From assembly GCA_002633005.1 (NCBI GenBank), contig NMRA01000697.1, positions 65,657 to 115,533 on the forward strand: a stretch of DNA of 49,877 nucleotides, written 5' to 3'. The DNA is from Phoronis australis. Taxonomy: Eukaryota; Phoronida; Phoronidae. Shown here in pieces: positions 40,001 through 44,284 of the stretch; within the stretch, counting starts at the first letter, position 1, and each line of letters begins with the position of its first letter. The notes below the pieces were generated by a model. That model was not told where the DNA came from. It worked only from the letters and a program-made list of their open reading frames with translations, and did not search any database. The translations under genes were made by a program, and so were the position numbers.

Positions 40001-41793
40001 AGATCCCAGACATAGATTGTCTGTTCTACTCGGGCTGTGTTCCATAGATCCCACAAATAGATTGCCTGGTCTCCCTGATATTCCATAGAACCCACCCATA
40101 GATTACCTGGTCTGTAGATCCCAGACATAGATTGCTTCGTCTACATGCACTACAGTCCATAAATCCCGGACAATGATTGCCTGGTCTACCCACGTTGTGT
40201 TCCATAGTTCCCTGACATTTGTGAAGCACTCATGGCAAGACATCTATACCAAAACGTTGAATTCTATCCAACATTTCGACTTCCCAACTTTGCTGGCCAA
40301 TCACCAGTGCAGTGTAGGCTAATGTATGCTTGTGAGGTCAGGAGAATACTTGCAAGACACTCCCTGTTTATTTGTGTAAGCTTTCTTGTTTGTAAGTTTC
40401 TTGCATCTGTAGAACACACCTCGTTCCAAAGGTGGAAGCGCCAATTCGGAGTCTAATCTGGGGTGCATTTCGTAGAGCAAAATGTTCAAAATACAGTGAG
40501 AAATCTGGCAGAATGGAAGCAGTGAATTTGCCTTTCACTTGCATTATCTTGTCAAGATCACTACAAAACTCTGCAGGAGGTGCCCTTGTTTTGGGCTGAA
40601 ACAATACGTATTAATACTGTTTTTGTTAATGATCGCGGTTTTCCATTTTTAATGTAGTGAAGTTAAAACCAAACACTTAAGCATTGACCTAACTGTTAAT
40701 GTCAATTAACAGGTTTGGTAAGTACAGTCGTGTTTTAAGACCCATTGCTTTAATTTTCCTGTTACTGAGAGTCCATGTGTTTTGTTGAAGGTATTGTATG
40801 TATAAGAAGTGTTTGACCATTCTTGAATGCTTGGACGTCATAACTGTAAAGTTCCTGCTATATCATCTTTTAACTGTGATAACATCATAAAGACGTAACA
40901 TTTTTCCGCACATTACCAATCAAATTTTCATAAATGAGTTCAACATTTCTTAACTTTCTTTGGAATCAATTGCCCAAAATTAGATACAATTAACTTAATG
41001 TGCTTGAAATTCAATTGACATTTTTTTAATTATTGTCTCTTACACCTCTTCTCGATCTCAGTGGTTCAGACAACAGCAACAGCAGTGGGGAGTCAGATTC
41101 AGACTCGGACTCTGAGAGTAGTTCCAGTTCGGACAGCGAGAGAACGAACCAGAACAAGGTAATTGTTGGCCCGACTGTCTCTTTACCATAGATAATAATA
41201 ATGGTTTGGGGAAAAGCACAAAAATTTCAATGTAACTCTGTGACAGGGGGATAGATAACATCCATTTAATTGCTGATTTGTGGCCTTGAAATCTATTGAA
41301 AGGTCTTAATTGACCTTTTGCCAAGATTTTGAGTGACAGCTTAATTGACCAATAAGAATGCAGCATTCTTGACACACCTTCATTTCCAAGCCGCTATTTT
41401 ACCCGACAAACAACACTTTGTCGGGTAAAATGCACTGTTTGTTGTTGACTATTCAAAAGGGGGCAGAGCTTGCGATCGGCCAATTGCTTGACGTCTAGCT
41501 CTATATGCATGTCTTGTCTGGTCATTTTATTCAGCAAATATATTGCCATTTTATTCACCAAATGTGCTATATTTTTTTCACAAGCCCAGAAACTACTTCT
41601 TTCCTAGTAAGGAAGAGATTGATGTCAGATTTTTATCAATAATAGTGAGTCTTTTTTACACGTGTAGGTAGTTTAATTTGTAGTTTCACATTTCTTTTTT
41701 AAAAATCCTTGAAATTACTTATCGCATTTCCAGCCCGTCACAGTCAAGAGTGTTGGGGGAGTCTACACGTCGAGTGGTTCTGAAAGTGAGTAG
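6946..41793 (+). CDS. UBTF: UBF-like RNA polymerase I transcription factor (HMG-box protein), 18-exon model
   Basis: UBF binds rDNA as a dimer through an N-terminal region and tandem HMG boxes and keeps rRNA genes open for Pol I in the nucleolus (family knowledge). Exons: 6946-7054, 10348-10422, 12509-12583 (duplicate of the previous one), 14678-14704, 15249-15320, 15766-15831, 18408-18464, 19366-19574, 20480-20545, 23938-24096, 25469-25693, 31441-31551, 35957-36081, 36621-36762, 39414-39707, 39887-39942, 41062-41158, 41734-41793. All join in frame, giving 674 aa (649 with one copy of the duplicated exon). Order: Lys-rich extension about 1-160; SANT-like region about 172-235 followed by R.YRTLTEI.LD; HMG boxes at about 253-330, 355-417, 452-520 and 558-622; Ser/Asp/Glu tail. 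Box sequences align collinearly with vertebrate UBF boxes 1-4 (DIPKKPVSPY; KKLKFINKALAE; RPEKPAPNVYAHF; KKPSSGMFVFITEKS). Vertebrate boxes 5-6 are not found. An alternative 3' end may run to 43042. Confidence 0.92.
7186..7290. repeat. Dispersed repeat block, copy 1 (copy 2 at 8815-8915)
   Basis: GCAGGC.TACAG.GGCGA.AG, TACATCCCCACAAA and GTTACGAATTTCAAAATAC.GCAAA followed by ATGCATATATGCA are shared in the same orientation, about 85% identical by eye. The family is unknown. Confidence 0.6.
8400..8525 (+). repeat. Retroposon-like 3' tail ending in (TTA)n
   Basis: CCTCTATCAATAAAG is followed by TTTTTATTATTATTATT (microsatellite to about 8525). An AATAAA signal followed directly by a simple trinucleotide tail is typical of LINE/SINE 3' ends. 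A T-rich and A-rich (TTTA/TAAA)n pair sits just upstream at 8293-8392. Confidence 0.4.
8538..9180. repeat. Diverged direct repeat pair (8538-8800 and 8930-9180)
   Basis: Both copies share GGAGACGATTCAGTCAAGAT, GAGTGCCATTTTGAG or the close variant GGGTGCCATTTTGAG, then AAGGGACACAAATCTTACAA and TTTGCAAGTGTCA.GCGC, about 80% identical. They are separated by the 8815-8915 block, as if a compound repeat unit had been duplicated. Confidence 0.65.
10348..10422 (+). CDS. UBTF: UBF exon 2, copy A (Lys-rich, phase 1-1)
   Basis: This exon is 75 nt, encoding SSVSSLNKQKKKKKKHDKQ then QSSADEG. The acceptor is TTTACTAG|GT and the donor GAAG|GTAAGG. It is symmetric in phase 1, so skipping keeps the frame. 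The six-Lys run looks like a nuclear/nucleolar targeting signal. It is nearly identical to 12509-12583. Confidence 0.7.
12509..12583 (+). CDS. UBTF: UBF exon 2, copy B (tandem duplicate)
   Basis: This has the same protein sequence as 10348-10422 with two silent changes (AAA/AAG and AGC/AGT) and the same splice sites. It lies in the second copy of a 2.1-kb tandem duplication joined at an N, so it may be a real second exon or an assembly duplicate. Confidence 0.55.
13513..14677 (+). other. UBF intron segment, no recognisable content
   Basis: Unique-looking AT-rich sequence follows the duplication. The minus-strand ORF at 14309-14503 shows no recognisable family. Confidence 0.5.
14678..14704 (+). 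CDS. UBTF: UBF candidate 27-nt micro-exon
   Basis: This 27-nt exon sits between TTTCTCAG and GTGAGT. It is phase 1-1 and would add EIFPVVKGS. It fits the symmetric pattern of the neighbouring mini-exons, but it is short enough to be chance. Confidence 0.45.
15103..15176. repeat. 37-bp perfect tandem duplication
   Basis: Two adjacent identical 37-bp units begin ATGTTTTACCGTTTGCTCTG and end CATTGATGT, at 15103-15139 and 15140-15176. They are intronic. Confidence 0.9.
15249..15320 (+). CDS. UBTF: UBF exon 4 (Lys-rich, phase 1-1)
   Basis: This exon is 72 nt, encoding GSISSPTVKEEMKKKKKHH then SSAEAG. It resembles exon 2 (S.SS...KKKKK.H..SSA..G), which suggests an older exon duplication. The acceptor is TATTTCTAG and the donor GGCAG|GTAAAT. 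Confidence 0.7.
15766..15831 (+). CDS. UBTF: UBF exon 5 (PPKKR, phase 1-1)
   Basis: This exon is 66 nt, encoding DTSESISSPPKKRAITTESS then VEG. The acceptor is CTTATTGCAG. The donor GAAG|GTTGGT is weak. PPKKR is an NLS-like motif. Confidence 0.65.
16189..17310 (+). repeat. Interspersed repeat copy A (about 1.1 kb; copy B at 37754-39335)
   Basis: Many blocks are shared with copy B on the same strand: CAAGGCTTGGAATT, GAAAAGCGGAAACTGCTCTT, CTGGGATAGCGTG, TCGC.GTGACAAATAG, CTGCCAGCCTATTTTCAG, ACAGTTGGGGTATGAGCCAC, TTTCGATCTGTTGAGGTATG and ATTCCAAGCCCTG. Both copies keep short related ORFs (AILCTKMCGAWSRQNIS here, AILRLKMRGAWNRLNVS in copy B), so the family probably once coded for protein. The N at 17155 interrupts this copy. 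Confidence 0.75.
17311..18407 (+). other. UBF intron segment, nothing recognised
   Basis: Non-coding AT-rich sequence. The ORF at 17935-18147 has no recognisable family. Confidence 0.5.
18408..18464 (+). CDS. UBTF: UBF exon 6 (PPTKKQKTK, phase 1-1)
   Basis: This exon is 57 nt, encoding ENSGSSPPTKKQKTKSNANG. The acceptor is TTTCACTGCAG and the donor AATG|GTGAGT. It again carries an SSPP-basic cluster and is symmetric in phase 1. Confidence 0.7.
18817..19224. repeat. 30-bp minisatellite, about 13.5 units
   Basis: The unit ACATAGACATACAGCACATG followed by TATATGTAGG recurs head to tail with few changes. The variable four bases (GCTC, GCAC, GTTC, TCAC) form the order ctc-cac-ttc-ctc-cac-tcac-ttc-ctc-cac-cac-cac-ctc-cac, so the block ttc-ctc-cac occurs twice. 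Because 30 is a multiple of 3 and no frame gains a stop, both strands show long artificial ORFs. It lies in the intron before the SANT-like exon. Confidence 0.97.
19366..19574 (+). CDS. UBTF: UBF exon 7: Myb/SANT-like N-terminal domain
   Basis: This exon is 209 nt (phase 1 to 0). It carries VTWGAEDADTLLSRIKEVLP, KFSTREQRLDWKAVAF and YSPEDCRNKWLKLSSK. Three Trp residues at helix-like spacing fit a Myb/SANT-like fold. The block aligns with the N-terminal dimerisation region of vertebrate UBF. The acceptor is CCTCACCAG and the donor CCAAG|GTATTT. Confidence 0.92.
19632..20109. mobile_element. Foldback (MITE-like) element with 13-bp flanking direct repeats
   Basis: Inverted arms of about 100 bp (19645-19740 and 19975-20072) share GCC.CACAAAT, AAAGTTCATGTTCA and ATCATCAGGATCATATTTAC. 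TTAATTAATGTCT stands at both outer flanks (19632-19644 and 20097-20109). The right side has about 25 extra bases between arm and repeat. There is no ORF. The 13-bp repeats may be a target duplication or part of the element. Confidence 0.65.
20480..20545 (+). CDS. UBTF: UBF exon 8
   Basis: Twenty-two codons, VRHYRTLTEIFLDVVKLDKK then EL. This matches the UBF segment between the SANT-like part and HMG box 1 (VR.(F/Y)RTLTE). It is phase 0 on both sides. The acceptor is CCATTTCAG and the donor GCTG|GTAAGT. Confidence 0.92.
21065..21470 (+). CDS. THAP zinc-finger protein of the Kolobok-like element (N-terminal exon)
   Basis: The product begins MPHCCCVPECTNYRL. It shows the THAP layout: C5/C6 and C10, HRFP (24-27), W36, C60-x2-H63 followed by F64, and the closing DAIPSVL (89-95; family AVPTIF-like). 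THAP domains are C2CH DNA-binding fingers found in P-element and Kolobok transposases and their domesticated relatives. The reading frame beyond about 135 residues crosses the N at 21471, where CCN-ATGTAAGC could be a donor. The continuation to 21799 is probably not coding. Confidence 0.8.
21496..21885 (-). CDS. P2RX7_C-like (P2X7 intracellular-type) cysteine-motif protein of the same element
   Basis: The ATG is at 21885. An acidic Ser/Asp/Glu N-terminus (DPYHSDSSVNDGDLVHSSGD) leads to WCKCTVCVVMTASMECLCCS. This fits the W-C-x-C-x2-C-x2-M-x4-E-x-x-C-C start of the zinc-binding domain known from the P2X7 C-terminus, which also occurs in many free-standing invertebrate proteins. A possible donor GACATG|GTTAAG near 21583 would end the exon. 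Read through, the ORF stops at 21496 without the rest of the domain. It is truncated here and faces the THAP ORF. Confidence 0.5.
   Translation of the reverse strand: MAGVGDPYHSDSSVNDGDLVHSSGDEEFFHGHSVGGYMFEPEYNEAEYAQTQAAVERNEAATEDRRGDTSWCKCTVCVVMTASMECLCCSDFDEAKPLLDMVKWTSGIPRQRNNCPTCQSVPRHTPTGW
22538..23450 (+). pseudogene. Decayed coding sequence of unknown family
   Basis: An open stretch at 22538-22987 is followed, after stops and frame changes, by a Lys/Glu/Gln-rich coiled-coil-like part (EEKENVFGELKAVDELMSEV near 23195) and a Ser/Thr run (repeats of the TCAACTAGTTC type near 23285). The continuity of coding character across several broken frames suggests a decayed gene, transposon ORF or retrocopy. 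The family is not recognised. Confidence 0.4.
23938..24096 (+). CDS. UBTF: UBF exon 9: HMG box 1, first half
   Basis: Fifty-three codons, beginning VSYPDIPKKPVSPYIMFYQK and ending IGKKFNELAPKKR. It carries the box-1 hallmark PD(I/F)PKKP..PY and the K(F/Y).EL..KK helix. It is phase 0; the donor is AAAGG|GTACGT. Confidence 0.93.
24097..25468 (+). other. UBF intron between the two exons of HMG box 1
   Basis: Nothing recognisable beyond AT-rich sequence. Confidence 0.5.
25469..25693 (+). CDS. UBTF: UBF exon 10: end of HMG box 1, linker, start of box 2
   Basis: Seventy-five codons. KKYEDKYKEAMEEYRQSYEE and FLDRHPEC are the third helix and tail of box 1. ITLPARPSTAMQIYVKYKIE opens box 2. The acceptor is CTAAAATTAG and the donor CCGAAT|GTGAGT. 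Confidence 0.92.
25694..27631 (+). other. UBF intron 10, left part, nothing recognised
   Basis: The small ORFs here (25906-26555) show no family pattern. I see no RNA gene or clear repeat before the TTAA-flanked element at 27632. Confidence 0.5.
28420..28520. repeat. Dispersed repeat copy (other copy at 4070-4170)
   Basis: About 100 bp is shared with 4070-4170 in the same orientation. The ORF at 28369-28713 across this copy is not a recognised protein. Confidence 0.55.
29022..29991 (-). pseudogene. Transposase-like gene remnant (two exon pieces)
   Basis: Piece 1 (29991-29604) carries ESGNAGCYHSAPLLLNVAP, then GKDLCDRKIAPLKQHAKYFV and GIHVWKSFHVDDG, ending at a good donor GACG|GTAAGT. Piece 2 (29252-29022) carries KKGKRSTRFSSKVKNFLTNI and LSESQIGGFF. 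As far as I recall, this order ((S)DNAGCYH, G K D.CDR...P.K, TRF....K.FL...F..GE, QI..FF) belongs to a transposon protein family common in invertebrates. Here the expected Asp before NAGCYH is Gly. Upstream exons were not found, so the copy is probably dead. Confidence 0.5.
31441..31551 (+). CDS. UBTF: UBF exon 11: HMG box 2, second half
   Basis: Thirty-seven codons, starting DNKKELVKQYQQKFRDLKDN and ending KLKFINKALAEYSIYQ. The pattern KE(V/L)...(W/F)..L.(D/K)KK(R/K)LK(W/F)I.KAL matches UBF box 2. The acceptor is GTTCTTTTAG and the donor CCAG|GTATGT. Confidence 0.93.
32676..35851. mobile_element. Inverted-repeat element, about 3.2 kb, with an internal nested insertion
   Basis: CATAGACATC, ATAGACC.GGCGC.CG and CATATTGGAGAGTGCTAC at 32676-32753 recur inverted at 35767-35851, about 80% identical. 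No clear intact ORF is present. A weaker inner inverted similarity (33160-33250 against 34140-34280) suggests more than one insertion layer. The family is unknown. Confidence 0.55.
34703..35493. mobile_element. Non-autonomous TIR element GCTGTT...AACAGC, about 790 bp
   Basis: The left end GCTGTTCCAGCAAAATCTGT, then ATGGGAGGGGGGGG, is matched inverted by the right end (GCTGTTAAGTAAAATCCGTG then TGGGAGGGGGGGG read from 35493). Inside both ends are CCACC.CCCAT motifs. There is no ORF. It sits inside the 32676-35851 element. Confidence 0.65.
35957..36081 (+). CDS. UBTF: UBF exon 12: box 2-3 linker and start of box 3
   Basis: This exon is 125 nt (phase 0 to 2). It carries ESVKTFRQEHPDVELKPVDH, then ILTKSEIKIKDTILGRPEKP. 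ILTK.E...KD...GRP.KP is characteristic of the UBF linker before box 3. The donor is GCCCC|GTAAGT. Confidence 0.92.
36621..36762 (+). CDS. UBTF: UBF exon 13: HMG box 3
   Basis: This exon is 142 nt (phase 2 to 0). It carries NVYAHFTRLMLREPELATVN, then SSKWNTLSDAEKKTYSDELS. The W..LS..EK..Y helix is conserved. The acceptor is GTTCTTTCAG and the donor TTCT|GTAAGT. Confidence 0.92.
36763..37753 (+). other. UBF intron 13, left part, nothing recognised
   Basis: AT-rich non-coding sequence precedes the interspersed repeat. Confidence 0.5.
37754..39335 (+). repeat. Interspersed repeat copy B (about 1.6 kb; copy A at 16189-17310)
   Basis: The block order is the same as in copy A, with extra sequence (37920-38045 and 38330-38560). 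A related ORF starts near 38098 (TNSAILRLKMRGAWNRLNVS; later AESPWT against AESPWR in copy A). Both copies are in UBF introns in the same orientation. Confidence 0.75.
39414..39707 (+). CDS. UBTF: UBF exon 14: end of box 3, linker, HMG box 4
   Basis: Ninety-eight codons. LKSNYENDYNVWKSCLGPED ends box 3. A charged coiled-coil-like linker (ERVETEERLEAEKQAKLAAK) follows. KKPSSGMFVFITEKSQEYQK and ITRMLSRAFQDLPESKK form box 4 (family: KRP.SAMFIF..EK, LTRLLAR.W.DLSE.KK). The donor is AAGAAG|GTACTG. Confidence 0.93.
39887..39942 (+). CDS. UBTF: UBF exon 15: end of box 4
   Basis: This exon is 56 nt, encoding VKYAQKARQGTHSKSTDN. V/AKY..KAR continues the third helix of box 4. The acceptor is TAATTTCCAG and the donor AATTC|GTAAGC (phase 2). 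Confidence 0.85.
39970..40225. repeat. Diverged minisatellite, about 48-bp unit, about 5 units
   Basis: Units of the form CCTGGTCTACCCAGGCTG, TTCCATAGATCCCAGACATA and GATTG repeat with substitutions and a few shortened units. They lie in the intron between UBF exons 15 and 16. Confidence 0.8.
40226..41061 (+). other. Remainder of UBF intron 15, nothing recognised
   Basis: No extra HMG-box exon was found here, although vertebrate UBF boxes 5-6 would fall at this point in the protein. Confidence 0.5.
41062..41158 (+). CDS. UBTF: UBF exon 16: Ser/Asp/Glu-rich acidic tail
   Basis: This exon is 97 nt, encoding GSDNSNSSGESDSDSDSESS followed by SSSDSERTNQNK. It corresponds to the acidic serine-rich tail of UBF, which in vertebrates is CK2-phosphorylated and contacts SL1. 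Here it is only about 30 residues. The acceptor is TCGATCTCAG and the donor CAAG|GTAATT. Confidence 0.85.
41734..41793 (+). CDS. UBTF: UBF exon 17: C-terminus (stop at 41791-41793)
   Basis: The sequence PVTVKSVGGVYTSSGSESE is followed by TAG. A strong donor (GAAA|GTGAGT at 41785/41786) overlaps the last codons, so the exon could instead splice on to 42872. A polyadenylation signal AATAAA lies at 42285-42290. Confidence 0.7.
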   Translation, partial: PVTVKSVGGVYTSSGSESE

Positions 41794-42284
41794 AACCAAA
41801 AGAAGAGTCATACAGTTTACTTTGTAGCTTAATCTTTGAAATGGTCTTGTTACATAATAAGAGTTTTTAAACTGTTTTAAGTAAGATTCATTTTTTAAAT
41901 TTCTAGGTGTCATTTTTGGAAACTAATTAACACAGGTAATCATGTTTTGCAAAAGAAGAAAGTTGATGTCAGTGGTGATATTTGTTGTGACTTTTGCAAG
42001 AGGCATGTGTTATTGTACTACTAAAGAATCTACTGACAACACTGGTATATTTTCTTTAGGCTGGTTATGTATATTTGAAACCTAGGGAAACCTGTTGCTT
42101 TAGACACTGGAAAAATCTTCTTTGTTCTAGTCTCAGTCGTAATTTTGACTTTTGTGAGTACGCATGCATTGTGTGGTCTCCGGTTGAAGCAATCGTCAAT
42201 TTTCTTTTTTGCAAATGCAATGTTTTCGCCATGTTTACTAAAATATGGTCGTCGGCTATCTTAAAAACTTATTTAAGATTATTT

Positions 42285-42290
42285 AATAAA
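42285..42290 (+). terminator. Candidate polyadenylation signal of the UBF gene
   Basis: AATAAA lies about 490 bp after the stop codon at 41793. Other AATAAA motifs occur further down, so this one is only a candidate. Confidence 0.35.
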
Positions 42291-42871
42291 CTCTGGAAGA
42301 ACATTAGTCTTGTTCTTTAGGATATGTGGTGAGATGAATCTGGGCTTTCTATTGGCAGAAACGTTTGAACTGGGAAATTTGACACTTGAAGGCTTTGATT
42401 GACTGCTTATAGACTGGTTGATGAATATTTATGAGTAGTATGAAGTAATTGGCTACAGTATCCATGTTTATTGGTCATTCAGACTTAAAATTACATTTTA
42501 ATTGTTATGGCACACATTGAGTCACCTCACGTTTCAGGAATTTTGTAATTATTTTTTTACTTTAAGTGACCAATATTTGCATTTGTGTCAGATTTATGGG
42601 TATTGATGGTTTGCAAGTAAGATTTTCTATATCTCCAATTTATTATTAGTAAAAATCCGCTAGAACTCTGCTTTCTTTAACTTCTGTTCTTAGAAAATTT
42701 CAAACTTTTGATGATTGATGTTAGATGTAGGGACTGACAGAGGCTTGGGGGAGGGATTGTTGCAATTATGTGAAAACCATTTGATACTGTCTGGTTGCCT
42801 CTGATGACTGATTTGGGTATGTTGGGTTCAAAATAAAAAATGAAACCACGATTTCATTGTTTTTTATGCAG

Positions 42872-43042
42872 CAGTCAAAACTGATAGCAACATGGTATGT
42901 TGCCCTTGGATGTGGAAGGCACGGTCGCTCCTTCAACATAATGGGATAACTTAGACCATAGCTCTGGGTCTATTGTTTTTTCTCAAATGGAACTCAAAAA
43001 TGTACTTGTTAATTTTCTTTCTTGTAGAGGAAGTCCAGATAG
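42872..43042 (+). CDS. UBTF: Candidate alternative UBF 3' exons (42872-42894 and 43028-43042)
   Basis: If the donor at 41785 is used, a 23-nt exon after TTTTTATGCAG (TVKTDSNM, donor ATG|GTATGT) and a 15-nt exon after TTTCTTTCTTGTAG (RKSR then TAG) stay in frame. They would end the protein TVKTDSNMRKSR. Phases and splice sites all fit, but both pieces are tiny and could be chance. Confidence 0.3.
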
Positions 43043-43860
43043 TTATCTAATGTTCTCTGCTTGAGTATATTACAGATAATGCAAATGATTGCATAGTTTG
43101 CACTTGTTCCATAGATTGAGCTACAAACTCAATGAAAACTTAAAATTTATATCTGTAATGTTAGGTTCATCAAGTGCAAAACAGACTTGACAGCCATGCA
43201 TGTTAATCTTGATATACTTGGCACAGAATAATAGACACTTATCTTGAGTTCATACTAAAATGGAATGGAAATGTTAGAAATAATTTTGATTTCAAGGAAA
43301 AGGATTATACATTGGGCCCTAGTCAAATTGGTATGCTCTGAGATCTTAAAATAGATAGTAAGGGTTTTACCAATAATCACATTTGCAATGTATCAGATGT
43401 GTCCAAATAGTCACCTTTTGACAAGTAATTTCTTAGCGTTAGAAAAGCCGAATTTTTTCAAATTTCTTACAGATGAACCTTAGGACATCATCAACAAATG
43501 TGCAAAATAGAGATTTGTGTACAAATGTGCAAGTACTGTCAAATTAAAAACTTCGTGTTAAAAAAATAAAATACTCAAAGGGAAGCTCCCTTATTTCATT
43601 CTATGCTCAATGTGGCCTCCATCTTCCTTTTCAACAAAAGGGAACTGTTTCTTCCAACTTTTCCGTATTTGTTCCATCGAGATTTCCTCCCATGGCATAA
43701 ATATCCTGTCTTTTAACTAGTCCTGCTCAGTCAGTTTGTCTCTAAAAAACAATTGCAGGCGGTCTGATACACGTTGTACCTGACGTGCACAGGCCTCATA
43801 TGTGGGCCTATTGCACTGATCACCTGGAACTATTTTTATGCTTTATTAATATATGGTTAA
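43043..43860. other. Intergenic region between the UBF gene and the hAT element
   Basis: AT-rich sequence without recognisable coding or RNA features. Confidence 0.5.
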
Positions 43861-43869
43861 AACCGAGCT

Positions 43870-43945
43870 GAGGAGCTAGCAACCTGGCTCAAGGGTTTAG
43901 CAGTGTGACCTGACGGGACTCGAACCCATGACCTCGAGTAAAGAA
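43870..43945 (-). repeat. Fragment with tRNA-like B-box (SINE-like)
   Basis: On the minus strand GAGGTCATGGGTTCGAGTCC, then CGTCAGG, contains a near-perfect Pol III B-box. No A-box or acceptor stem is found in front of it, so it is not a tRNA gene. It may be a broken SINE next to the hAT element end. Confidence 0.35.
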
Positions 43946-44272
43946 AGCGGGCACTTGCAGGTCCGTAGGAAGGTAAAAATTATTGGGGGGGCACCGACCC
44001 TGGTCGATACGTAACTTCTAATTTCGAAACCACTGCGTTGCACTGGGGTGTATATATCAACGCTGTAAAATGAACTACTGCAACCACTAGGTACGTTTTG
44101 AATTATATGAAAAAAATGTCTACTAATAAATAATGTGTGTAACAGATGCTGTACTTTTAGAGTTAATTTTTTGTTAAGATTGACTGGAAATTTTTGGAGC
44201 AACATACATGCCGCTCATACGATTACTCTTGCTGAACAGTAAGAATGAAGGTGTGAAATAATTATAAATGTT

Positions 44273-44278
44273 TTTATT
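44273..44278 (-). terminator. Polyadenylation signal of the OTU-hAT gene
   Basis: AATAAA on the minus strand lies just after the stop codon, giving an almost absent 3' UTR, as is common in compact transposon genes. Confidence 0.5.
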
Positions 44279-44284
44279 TACTCT

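Noticed and set aside
43870-43945. tRNA gene on the minus strand
   Set aside because: Only a B-box-like GGGTTCGAGTCCC is present; no A-box, anticodon arm or acceptor pairing could be drawn.
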